From positions 1-19,740 of the forward strand of contig JANNHK010000450.1 of assembly GCA_031404355.1 (NCBI GenBank): 19,740 bases of DNA. Direction: 5' to 3'. Positions within the stretch are counted from its first letter, which is position 1; every line of letters starts with the position of its first letter. The translations under genes and the position numbers were made by a program. The notes beneath the pieces are model-generated. The model saw only the letters and a program-made list of their open reading frames with translations, was not told the origin of the DNA and ran no database searches. Source of the DNA: JANNHK01 sp031404355 (GTDB lineage Bacteria > Actinomycetota > Acidimicrobiia > IMCC26256 > PALSA-610). Positions 6,944-14,105 of this stretch are shown here, piece by piece.

Positions 6944-6996
6944 CCGAAATTGCGAAATGCGGCGCCGACATTCGACGTCCTATTTCGCAATTTCGG
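6944..6996. terminator. 15-bp AT-rich inverted repeat between convergent operons
   Basis: CCGAAATTGCGAAAT at 6944-6958 has its exact reverse complement at 6982-6996, with a 23-base loop. It fills almost all of the 67 bases between the stop of the rightward mau-like operon and the stop of the leftward nitrilase gene. Its position fits a bidirectional terminator. Its A/T richness stands out against the surrounding DNA, and the arm itself contains the near-repeat GAAATTGCGAAAT, so a mobile or dispersed palindromic element is an alternative. Confidence 0.6.
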
Positions 6997-7001
6997 CTGG
7001 G

Positions 7002-7760
7002 TTAGCGGCGGTCTTGGAGGAAGGGGTACTTCTTCCGGACTTCCTGCACACGTTGGGGGTCGACGTCGGCGGTGATGACGTCCTCTCCGGGCGCGGCGAC
7101 GGCGAGCGCCTCTCCGAGCGGGTCGATGATCACCGAGTCGCCCGCGTAGGGGGTGCCGTTGCCGTCGCCGACACGATTCACGCCGATGACATACGCCTGG
7201 TTCTCGATCGCGCGCGCCGGCAGCAGCGCCTGCCAGTGGGAGCGGCGCGACTGCGGCCAGTTCGCGACCACCACGTACAGGTCGGTGTCGAGTGCACGCG
7301 CCCAGAACTCGTCGGCGAAACGGAGGTCGTAGCAGACGAAGAAACTGGTGCGGACCCCTTCGACGTCGACGGTGAGGAACCGGTTCCCCACGCCGAAGTG
7401 CTCGTGCTCGCCGCTGTAGCTGAACGGGTGGATCTTGTCGTACGTGTGCGTGGTTCCGTCGGGCGCGGCGAGCACGAGCCGGTTGAACGGCTTGTCCGCG
7501 CCCTCGGGCCGCACCGCGACCGACCCCGCGAGCCACACGCCGTGACCGCGGGCCTGGTCGACGATGAACTGCGTACTGCGTCCACCGACGGATTCGGCAA
7601 TGCGCTCGGCCGCCATCGAGAACCCCGACGCGTACATCTCGGTGAGCACGACCAGTCGCGCACCGTCGGCGACCGCCGCCGCGATCATCGGAGCGACGCG
7701 CTCGTGGGTCTCGGCGGGCGACTCCCACACGATGTCGTGCTGAACTCCCGCGACCCTCAC
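7002..7760 (-). CDS. Carbon-nitrogen hydrolase, probable omega-amidase (YafV/Nit2-like)
   Basis: The 252-residue protein is a nitrilase-superfamily amidase. All three catalytic residues are in place: E41 in VVLTEMYASGF, K109 in TYDKIHPFSYSGEH and C143 in FFVCYDLRFADEFW. The DLRF after the cysteine and the EMYASGFSM context are typical of the omega-amidase branch, which hydrolyses 2-oxoglutaramate or 2-oxosuccinamate to the keto acid and ammonia in the cytoplasm. GTG 7760 overlaps the TGA of the aminotransferase by four bases. A longer frame upstream lacks any nitrilase sequence, so the overlap start is preferred. Coupling to a glutamine-transaminase-like enzyme strongly supports omega-amidase over other nitrilase roles. 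It is the last gene of the operon. Confidence 0.85.
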   Translation of the reverse strand: MRVAGVQHDIVWESPAETHERVAPMIAAAVADGARLVVLTEMYASGFSMAAERIAESVGGRSTQFIVDQARGHGVWLAGSVAVRPEGADKPFNRLVLAAPDGTTHTYDKIHPFSYSGEHEHFGVGNRFLTVDVEGVRTSFFVCYDLRFADEFWARALDTDLYVVVANWPQSRRSHWQALLPARAIENQAYVIGVNRVGDGNGTPYAGDSVIIDPLGEALAVAAPGEDVITADVDPQRVQEVRKKYPFLQDRR

Positions 7761-8929
7761 GGTGCGAGCACCTTCAAGCGGGCGACCGCGTCGTCGAGTA
7801 CGTCGGTGCGCTTGCAGCACGCCCAGCGCACCAGTGGCGTTCCGGCTTCGACGTTGTCGTAGAACACGACGTTCGGGACCGCGACGACGCCGCACCGATC
7901 GGGAAGCGCCCGGCAGAACGCGAGCCCGTCGGTCTCACCCAGCGGGCGGATGTCCGTCGTCACGAAGTACGTCCCTTGGGGCACGAACACGTCGAAGCCC
8001 GCGCCGGCCAGGCCCGCGCACAGCCGGTCGCGCCGGTCGCGCATCCCGGCGGCGAACCCGTCGTAGTAGTCGTCACCGAGCCGCAGCCCCGTCGCGATCG
8101 CGTACTGGAACGGCCCACTCGCCACGTAGGTGAGGAACTGCTTCACTGTTGTCACCGCGGTGGTGAGCGCAGGCGAGGCGCACACCCACCCGACTTTCCA
8201 GCCCGTGAACGAGAAGGTCTTGCCGCCCGACGAGATCGTGACCGTGCGGTCGCGCATGCCGGGCAGCGTGGCGATCGGTACGTGCTCGCCGTCATATACG
8301 AGGTGTTCGTACACCTCGTCGGTGACGGCGATCAGGTCGTGTTCGATGCACAGGTCGGCGACGAGTTGCAGCTCGTCACGCGAGAACACCTTGCCGGTCG
8401 GGTTGTGCGGCGAGTTCAGCAGGATCAGCTTCGTGCGGTCGGTGACCGCGGCGCGCAACTCGTCGGGGTCGAACGCATAGTCCCCCTCGGTTCCGGAAGT
8501 TGGGCGCAGCGTCACCACCCGGCGCCGCGCGCCCGCCATCGCGATCGTGGCCGCGTACGAGTCGTAGTACGGCTCGAACGTGACGACTTCGTCCCCCGCG
8601 TCGCACAACGCGAGTATCGTCGCCGCGATCGCCTCGGTCGCACCCGCGGTGACGAGCACTTCGGTGTCGGGGTCGTACGTGAGGCCGTAGAACCGCTGTT
8701 GGTGCTCGGCGATCGCGGTGCGGAGTTCGGGGACACCCCGCCCGGGGGGGTATTGGTTGTGCCCGGCGGCGATCGCCTCGACCGCGGCCTGCTTCACGAC
8801 GTCGGGCCCGTCGGTGTCGGGGAACCCCTGGCCGAGGTTGATCGAGTTCGTCGCGACCGCGAGCGCCGACATCTCGGCGAAGATCGTCGTGCCGAACCCC
8901 TGCAGCCGCTCGACGAGGTACGGATTCAC
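7757..8929 (-). CDS. PLP-dependent class I aminotransferase (glutamine transaminase K / methionine aminotransferase-like)
   Basis: This 390-residue fold-type I aminotransferase has the full set of motifs: NLGQGFPDTDGP near 31-43, the YPPGRGVPELR region at 60-70, NSPHNPTGK at 172-180 with N176, D204/Y207 in VTDEVYEHLVY, and the PLP lysine K237 in SSGGKTFSFTGWKVGW. The QGFP and PPGRG patterns are those of the kynurenine aminotransferase/glutamine transaminase K/YbdL group, which accepts methionine, glutamine and aromatic amino acids. The next gene encodes an omega-amidase. Together they would convert glutamine plus a keto acid to an amino acid and 2-oxoglutarate, made irreversible by amide hydrolysis. 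GTG 8929 overlaps the stop of the molybdopterin subunit by four bases. The frame stays open far upstream, but that part is antisense shadow over the molybdopterin gene. Confidence 0.88.
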   Translation of the reverse strand: MNPYLVERLQGFGTTIFAEMSALAVATNSINLGQGFPDTDGPDVVKQAAVEAIAAGHNQYPPGRGVPELRTAIAEHQQRFYGLTYDPDTEVLVTAGATEAIAATILALCDAGDEVVTFEPYYDSYAATIAMAGARRRVVTLRPTSGTEGDYAFDPDELRAAVTDRTKLILLNSPHNPTGKVFSRDELQLVADLCIEHDLIAVTDEVYEHLVYDGEHVPIATLPGMRDRTVTISSGGKTFSFTGWKVGWVCASPALTTAVTTVKQFLTYVASGPFQYAIATGLRLGDDYYDGFAAGMRDRRDRLCAGLAGAGFDVFVPQGTYFVTTDIRPLGETDGLAFCRALPDRCGVVAVPNVVFYDNVEAGTPLVRWACCKRTDVLDDAVARLKVLAP

Positions 8930-11250
8930 GTTTCCGGGCTGGGGTAGAGGGCGGTGAGGATCGCGTCGGGGCCGAGGGGTGTGCGGTCGATGTGCACGCC
9001 GACCAGCGCGAGCGCGTCGGCGACCGCGTTGAACACGCAGGGCGGGGCGCCGATCGCGCCGCCTTCGCCCATGCCCTTGTGGCCGCCGGGCGTGTCGGAG
9101 GCGGTCTCGATGTGGCCGTACTCGATGACGGGTACGTCGGTAGCGGTGGGCACGAGGTAGTCCATGAACGTCGTCGTGAGCGGATTGCCGTCGGCGTCGT
9201 ACACGACGTGCTCGAGGAGCGTGCCGCCGATGCCCTGCACCACACCACCCGCGACCTGACCTTCGACGACCATCGGGTTGATCATCACGCCGCAGTCTTC
9301 CGACACGACGTAGCGCAGGATCTCGACGAGGCCGGTGTCGCGGTCGACTTCGACGGTGCATACGTGGCACGCGTTCGACCACGTGAACGGCGGCGCCTTG
9401 TATGTGAACGTCGCTTCGATACCCGGCGCCATGCCCGGAGGAAGCCGGGCCGTCTCCATGTGCGCGATGCGCGCGACTTCGGCCCACGCGACGTTGCGGG
9501 TCGGTGTGCCCCTCACCGCGACGACGCCGTCGACGATGTCGAGGTCGTCGGGCGCGGCTTCCATGAGATGCGCGGCGATCTCGATCACCTGCGCGCGCAC
9601 CTCGGCCGACGCACCCCGGCACGCGCTCCCGGCGATGACCGCGGTGCCGCTGCCACCGGTGCCGCGGCCGTACGGTGTCGAGGCCGTGTCGCCCTGCACG
9701 ACGGCGACATCGTCGTAGTCGATGCCGAGTTCCTCGGCGACGACCTGCGCCATCGTCGTCTCGATGCCCTGCCCGTGCGCGCCGGTCGCGAGCAGCACCG
9801 TGACCATCCCGGTCGGCGCGACCCGCACGAGCGCGGTGTCGGTACCCAACGGGTCCATGGCGCCCATCGCCGTCGGCTCGACGTACAGGCCGATGCCGAT
9901 GCCGAGCAGCCGGCCCTCGGTGTCGAACGCGCGCCGCTGTTCGGCTCGGAACGCGTCGTAGCCGATGATCTCCGCGGCCTGATCGAGCGTTTCGGCCGCG
10001 GTGACGTTCTCGATCGGGAGCCCGGTCGGCATGGTGTAGGGCTGATCCTCGGCCCGCAACACGTTTCGCCGCCGCCACTCGAGCGGGTCGATGCCGATCG
10101 CCCGGGCGGTGGCGTCGACCAGCTGCTCACGGGCGACGGTCTCGAACATCCACGGACCGCGGTACGCGCCACGCGCGCACGTGTTCGTCCATACCGCGCG
10201 CGACCGGAATGCCGCCGCGCCCGCTTTGTACGGGCCCGTGAACAGCATGCCGACGAGCGCGCCGGCGCCGCCGGTGGCGCCGGTCGGGTACGCACCCGAA
10301 TCCTCGATGTGGTCGATGTACGAGCCGAGCAAGACTCCGTCGGCGTCGCACGCGAACGTGCACGTCGCGATGTCGACACGGGCGTGGTTCGCGGCGATGA
10401 GATTCTCGCGCCGGTCCTCTATCCACTTGATCGGGCGTCCGAGCCGGCGCGCCGCGAGCGCGATCGTCAGCTCGTCGCGAAACGTGAAGAACTTCTGGCC
10501 GAAGCCGCCGCCGACATCGCGGCCGGTCACCTGCACGAGGTGCGACGGGACACCGGTCACCCGTGAAATCGCGAGGCGCGCTTCGTGCGGATTCTGCGTC
10601 GACATGTGTGCGTGCAACTCGCCCGTCGACGCGACGTACGACGCCACGATGCCGCGCGTTTCCATGGGGACGTTCGTCTGGCGGTGCTGGCGGAACGTCT
10701 CGGTGACGACGTGCGCGGAATCGGTGAGGATCGCTTCGAGCTCGGCGCTGCGCGGGAAGGGCATGTCGGTGCCGACGTTCGACCCCAGCTCCGGGTGCAC
10801 GATGTGCTCGGAATCGGCCGCGGTCTCCGGGTCGACGACCGGCGGGAGCGGGTCGATGTCGACTTCGACGAGTTCGGCGCCGTCCTCGGCGAGGTAGCGG
10901 CTCTCGGCGACCACGACGGCGATCGGGTCGCCGACGAACCGGACGTCGCCCGCGGCGAGGGGCCGTAACGGCGCGCCGGGCGCGTCGAGCAGCAACGTCG
11001 GTTGCATCGAACCGGCGTGGGCGTTCAGGTCGGCCGCGGTGAGCACGGCGACGACGCCGTCGAGCGTCCGGGCCGCGTCGACGTCGAGCCGGGTGATCGT
11101 GCCGCGCGCGATCTCGCTGCGCACGAACGCGCAGTGCAACATGCCCGGCAGTTGCACGTCGTCGACGAACTGCCCTTGCCCAGTGAGGAGGCGCGGGTCT
11201 TCGCGGCGTAACACCGACTGCCCGACGAACCGGCCCGCGGTCGCATTCAT
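8926..11250 (-). CDS. Xanthine dehydrogenase family molybdopterin-binding subunit (CoxL-like)
   Basis: The 774-residue large subunit carries the molybdenum cofactor. It opens with GRFVGQSVLRREDPRLLTGQ, the usual family beginning, followed by the fused a/b hammerhead domain (LHCAFVRSEIARG). The cofactor loop GGGFGQKFFTFRDE is near residue 250, GAYRGPW near 360, and the active-site glutamate lies in GMGEGGAIGAPP near 730. Form I CO dehydrogenase has AYxCSFR in the loop; here it reads AYRGPWM, so this is not a true aerobic CO dehydrogenase and the substrate is unknown (aldehyde, N-heterocycle or similar). ATG 11250 starts exactly at the family N-terminus. The preceding 157-base spacer contains a tandem repeat. 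The stop overlaps the aminotransferase start by four bases. Cofactor-insertion genes are not in the window. Confidence 0.88.
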   Translation of the reverse strand: MNATAGRFVGQSVLRREDPRLLTGQGQFVDDVQLPGMLHCAFVRSEIARGTITRLDVDAARTLDGVVAVLTAADLNAHAGSMQPTLLLDAPGAPLRPLAAGDVRFVGDPIAVVVAESRYLAEDGAELVEVDIDPLPPVVDPETAADSEHIVHPELGSNVGTDMPFPRSAELEAILTDSAHVVTETFRQHRQTNVPMETRGIVASYVASTGELHAHMSTQNPHEARLAISRVTGVPSHLVQVTGRDVGGGFGQKFFTFRDELTIALAARRLGRPIKWIEDRRENLIAANHARVDIATCTFACDADGVLLGSYIDHIEDSGAYPTGATGGAGALVGMLFTGPYKAGAAAFRSRAVWTNTCARGAYRGPWMFETVAREQLVDATARAIGIDPLEWRRRNVLRAEDQPYTMPTGLPIENVTAAETLDQAAEIIGYDAFRAEQRRAFDTEGRLLGIGIGLYVEPTAMGAMDPLGTDTALVRVAPTGMVTVLLATGAHGQGIETTMAQVVAEELGIDYDDVAVVQGDTASTPYGRGTGGSGTAVIAGSACRGASAEVRAQVIEIAAHLMEAAPDDLDIVDGVVAVRGTPTRNVAWAEVARIAHMETARLPPGMAPGIEATFTYKAPPFTWSNACHVCTVEVDRDTGLVEILRYVVSEDCGVMINPMVVEGQVAGGVVQGIGGTLLEHVVYDADGNPLTTTFMDYLVPTATDVPVIEYGHIETASDTPGGHKGMGEGGAIGAPPCVFNAVADALALVGVHIDRTPLGPDAILTALYPSPET

Positions 11251-11287
11251 GCGGCTACGACCTCGTCTACGCGGCTCCGACCGCAGA

Positions 11288-11404
11288 CCCTCGATCGACC
11301 GTGCGAAGTCTTCGGACTGTCCGGGCCTGCGGCCTGCGCCTGGCTCGGCCCTCGATCGCCCGTGCGGACTGGGAAACTGACCGGGCCTGCGGATCTGCGC
11401 CTGG
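11288..11404. repeat. Two imperfect 61-bp tandem direct repeats in the operon spacer
   Basis: A unit beginning CCCTCGATCG at 11288 recurs at 11349. Both copies share CCGTGCG, then CCGGGCCTGCGG, then CTGCGCCTGG, with a variable 10-base patch and a one-base shift between them. They fill most of the 157 bases between the 2Fe-2S gene and the molybdopterin gene. They could be a dispersed non-coding repeat that expanded in place or an mRNA structure setting subunit ratios. Neither role is shown by the sequence. Confidence 0.7.
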
Positions 11405-11407
11405 AAC

Positions 11408-11875
11408 TCACGATGCTTCTCCGGCCGCACGCTGCACCGCTTTCACGATGCCCTGGTATCCGGTGCACCGGCAGATGTTCCCCGAGAGCGCTTCGCGGAT
11501 CTCGGTCTCGCTCGGGTTCGGCGTGTCGCGGAGGAACGCGGTGACCGTCACCACGAAGCCCGGCGTGCAGAATCCGCACTGGAGCCCGTGCTCGGCGCGG
11601 AATGCGTCCTGTACCGGCGACAGCGCGCCGTCGGGTCCGCCGAGGCCTTCGACCGTGGTGACCTCGGCGCCGTCGACTTGTACCGCGAACATGAGGCACG
11701 CCCGCACCGCCTCGCCGTCGACGAGCACCGTGCACGCGCCGCATACGCCGTGCTCGCACCCGAGGTGGGTCCCGGTGAGCGCGCAGTCTTCGCGCACGAA
11801 GTCGGCGAGTGTCTTGCGGGCGTCGACCCGGCGCTTCGTCCGATCGCCGTTGACGACGACCTCGATGTCATGCAC
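11408..11875 (-). CDS. Xanthine dehydrogenase family (2Fe-2S)-binding subunit (CoxS-like)
   Basis: This 155-residue electron-transfer subunit holds both iron-sulfur clusters expected of the family. The plant-ferredoxin-type cluster uses C40, C45, C48 and C60 (HLGCEHGVCGACTVLVDGEAVRAC in outline). The second cluster uses C100, C103, C135 and C137 (QCGFCTPG and ICRCTGY). Length and motif spacing are normal. GTG 11875 has GGAGG 6 bases upstream and overlaps the end of the FAD gene by eight bases, which fixes the start. Upstream in-frame starts lie inside the FAD gene and give a non-family N-terminus. Its job is passing electrons from the molybdenum site to FAD. Confidence 0.92.
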   Translation of the reverse strand: MHDIEVVVNGDRTKRRVDARKTLADFVREDCALTGTHLGCEHGVCGACTVLVDGEAVRACLMFAVQVDGAEVTTVEGLGGPDGALSPVQDAFRAEHGLQCGFCTPGFVVTVTAFLRDTPNPSETEIREALSGNICRCTGYQGIVKAVQRAAGEAS

Positions 11876-12695
11876 GCGCGTCCTCCCGCGCTTTCGTGAC
11901 CGCGCGCGCGACCACCGTGTGCGCGAGGCGGATCCGCGTCGCACTCGACGCGTGGATGTCGTCAGCCGGTGCGAGGTCGCGCACGGCTTCCGCGGCGACG
12001 TCCGCGGGCGGCGCGCCCGCGAGCAGGGCGCCTTCGGCGTCCGTGCACCGAAGCGGTGTCGACGCCACGCCGAAGAGACTCAGCGCAGCCCGGTCCGGCG
12101 CAACCGCGCACACCGCACCTGCGATGGCGAAATCGCCGTGGCGGCGGGCGACCTCGACGACGGCGAACCCGCTCTCGGCGCCCCACACCGGGAACCGGGC
12201 CGCGACCAGCAGCTCGTCGGGTTCGGCCGCGGTCGTCCACGTGCCCAGGAAGAAGTCGGCCGCGGCGACCCTCCGGGTCGTGTGCGCGCTCGCGAGGTCG
12301 AACTCCGCGTCGAGCGCGAGCGCGACGGCGGGGTACTCCGAAGCCGGATCGGCATGGGCGAGGGAGCCGCCGACCGTGCCGCGATTGCGGATCTGGAAGT
12401 GGCCAATGAGGGGCGTGGCCCGGACCAGCAACGGCACGTCGTCGGCTCGTTCCATGGCCCGCTGGCGAGTCATCGCGCCCACCACCAGGGTGCCGTTCTC
12501 GCGTGTGACCCCCCGCAGGTCGTCGACACGGTTGAGGTCGACCAGGTGGGCGAAGCGGGTGAGGCGCATCGCGAGGATCGGCACGAGGCTCTGCCCGCCG
12601 GCCAGGGCCTTGGCCTCGTCGCCGTGTTCGGCCAACAGCCCGAGAGCGTCGGCGCGAGTCCCCGGAGCGTGATACTCGAACGGCGCCGGCTTCAC
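11868..12695 (-). CDS. Xanthine dehydrogenase family FAD-binding subunit (CoxM-like)
   Basis: The 275-residue medium subunit has the two flavin motifs in place: ALAGGQSLVPILAMRL at 30-45 and NRGTVGGSLAHADPASEYP at 104-122. The C-terminal CO-dehydrogenase flavoprotein domain follows (FAVVEVARRHGDFAIAGA). It starts at GTG 12695 (KPAPFEYHAP, the usual family opening), overlapping the TGA of the epimerase-membrane gene by four bases. With the next two genes it forms the complete three-subunit enzyme in the order FAD, 2Fe-2S, Mo. It passes electrons to an acceptor not encoded here. Confidence 0.92.
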   Translation of the reverse strand: MKPAPFEYHAPGTRADALGLLAEHGDEAKALAGGQSLVPILAMRLTRFAHLVDLNRVDDLRGVTRENGTLVVGAMTRQRAMERADDVPLLVRATPLIGHFQIRNRGTVGGSLAHADPASEYPAVALALDAEFDLASAHTTRRVAAADFFLGTWTTAAEPDELLVAARFPVWGAESGFAVVEVARRHGDFAIAGAVCAVAPDRAALSLFGVASTPLRCTDAEGALLAGAPPADVAAEAVRDLAPADDIHASSATRIRLAHTVVARAVTKAREDARA

Positions 12696-14059
12696 GCGCC
12701 GGACGGTACCAGTTCCTCCGGTGCCGGGACCGACGACGCGGCGGCGTCGGTTCGCTTGCGCGTCGCGATCAATAGCGCGATCGCGAGCCCGGTCCCCGCG
12801 CTCAGCGAGACCACGTTGCCGATCTGGTCGGCGGTGTCGTAGTGCTCGAGGTGACGGAAGTGGTAGAGCGCATGCGGGATCGAGAACACCAGCCACGCGC
12901 CGGCAGCGACGCGCGCAACGGTACGCGACGACAGCACGATCGCCGCGAACGTCAGGAACGTCAGCGCGAGGTTCATCGCTCCGAAATCGCGCACGAGGTG
13001 CTCGTTGTACGGCCCGTCCATCGCGACCCACTGCCGGTTGAAAGGGAAGTCGTCGTAGAACGCGCGCGGGAAGAACTGCGCGTACACGCCGAGGGTCAGC
13101 CCGGTCAGGGCCAGACCCCAGAGCAACAGCCGGGGCACGAGCCCGAGCGCGGGTTCGATCCCGGCTTCGCGTGCCGCCTTCGTCGCGATCTTCGGCCCGG
13201 TCGGCGTCACCGGCGCCCACCCCGTCGCGAGGCGGAACTTCTCGTTGCTGACGCGCTGTGACCACGCCAGATGCGGAGCCGTCTTGCTCGCCACCGCCGG
13301 CGGACGGGTCAGGCGTCGGCGACCGACTGCCCGGGCGAGTGCGCGCGTGACCTCGCGCCGCGGACGCGGATCGCTGTCGACGATGTCGTAGGTGCCCGCG
13401 GGCGCGTCGAGCGCGGCGACAACCGCAGCCGCCGCGTCGTCGGCGTCGATCATCGGGAAGTACCCGTCGGGAGCGACCGGGTCGGCTACGACACCCTTGC
13501 GCGCGGCCGAAAGGAAAATCTGTGTGTGGGAACCTTCGGCCGCCCAGAAGATCCCGAACCGGAGCACGACCCCGCGCTCCCCCGCGTCGGTCACGCGCGC
13601 CGCGTTGGCTTCCGCCACTTGCACCGACCCGGTGAACCGCGAGTCGACCATCGGCGTCGAGTCCGCGTCGACGAAGTCGGCGCGGTGGTCGCCGTAGAGA
13701 AACGCGATCGACTCCTGCACGTACACCGACGCCCCCGCGTGCAGCGCGGCGTCGACGAGGTTGCGTGACCCTTCGATGCGGATGCGCTCGTTCTCGTCCC
13801 AGGACGACTTCCGGGCCGCCTGCGTCATCGTCGGAATGTGCGTCGCGAGGTTGATCACCGCGTCGTGGCCCACCACCGCGCTCGACAACGCGTCGGGGTC
13901 GAACAACGACACGGTGACCGGCTGCGCGCCCGCCGCCCGGAGTTGTGCGGCCTTGGCGGGTGTGCGGGCGATGCCGGTCACGTCGTGCCCGGCGGCCACC
14001 AGCCTCGGTACCGTCCGCCGGCCCAGCACGCCGGTCGCACCGGCAACGAAGACCTTCAT
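12692..14059 (-). CDS. NAD-dependent epimerase/dehydratase fused to a four-helix membrane domain
   Basis: The 455-residue protein has two parts. Residues 1 to about 290 are an atypical SDR: Rossmann motif GATGVLG at 7-13, GHDVTGIARTPAK, DAVINLA near 65-72, and VLRFGIFW in the second half. The usual YxxxK pair is not evident, since the expected place reads TGSVQVAEANAAR. Residues from about 300 carry four hydrophobic helices (LLLWGLALTGLTLGVYAQFF, MNLALTFLTFAAIVLSS, VAAGAWLVFSIPHALYHFRHL, and one near the C-terminus). HALYHFRHLEHYD gives several histidines near the membrane edge. The catalytic-type part would sit on the cytoplasmic face. It is the first gene of the molybdenum hydroxylase operon, preceded by two dyad sequences. 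I cannot name its substrate; NADH-quinone-like or sugar/steroid roles would be guesses. Confidence 0.82.
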   Translation of the reverse strand: MKVFVAGATGVLGRRTVPRLVAAGHDVTGIARTPAKAAQLRAAGAQPVTVSLFDPDALSSAVVGHDAVINLATHIPTMTQAARKSSWDENERIRIEGSRNLVDAALHAGASVYVQESIAFLYGDHRADFVDADSTPMVDSRFTGSVQVAEANAARVTDAGERGVVLRFGIFWAAEGSHTQIFLSAARKGVVADPVAPDGYFPMIDADDAAAAVVAALDAPAGTYDIVDSDPRPRREVTRALARAVGRRRLTRPPAVASKTAPHLAWSQRVSNEKFRLATGWAPVTPTGPKIATKAAREAGIEPALGLVPRLLLWGLALTGLTLGVYAQFFPRAFYDDFPFNRQWVAMDGPYNEHLVRDFGAMNLALTFLTFAAIVLSSRTVARVAAGAWLVFSIPHALYHFRHLEHYDTADQIGNVVSLSAGTGLAIALLIATRKRTDAAASSVPAPEELVPSGA

Positions 14060-14072
14060 GATCCAGTTCTCA

Positions 14073-14099
14073 TATCTCGGATACTAAATATCCGGATAT
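14073..14099. promoter_or_regulatory. Two adjacent dyad operators before the epimerase/molybdenum hydroxylase operon
   Basis: The 46-base gap between the regulator gene and the epimerase gene is AT-rich and contains TATCTCGGATA (14073-14083) and the perfect 12-bp palindrome ATATCCGGATAT (14088-14099). The two share TATC(n)CGGATA and start 16 bases apart, which is the look of a pair of binding sites for a dimeric repressor over a leftward promoter. I cannot assign a regulator family. The palindromes are seen; the operator role is inferred. Confidence 0.6.
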
Positions 14100-14105
14100 G
14101 TGAAG

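Noticed and set aside
7375..7386. GGAACCGGTTCC palindrome resembling a TetR operator
   Set aside because: It lies inside the nitrilase coding sequence and lacks the outer T/A positions of the KstR consensus.
8930..10078. Long upstream extension of the aminotransferase frame
   Set aside because: The extra sequence overlaps the molybdopterin gene in another frame and is not aminotransferase-like. The GTG at 8929 overlapping TGA gives a normal start.
8992..10566. Long plus-strand open frame opposite the molybdopterin subunit
   Set aside because: The translation has no motif and is rich in Arg, Asp and His, as expected from the complement of a GC-rich gene. The minus strand has all family motifs.
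8926..12695. True aerobic CO dehydrogenase (coxMSL)
   Set aside because: The large subunit has AYRGPW where form I CO dehydrogenase has AYxCSFR. Only the general xanthine dehydrogenase family is supported.
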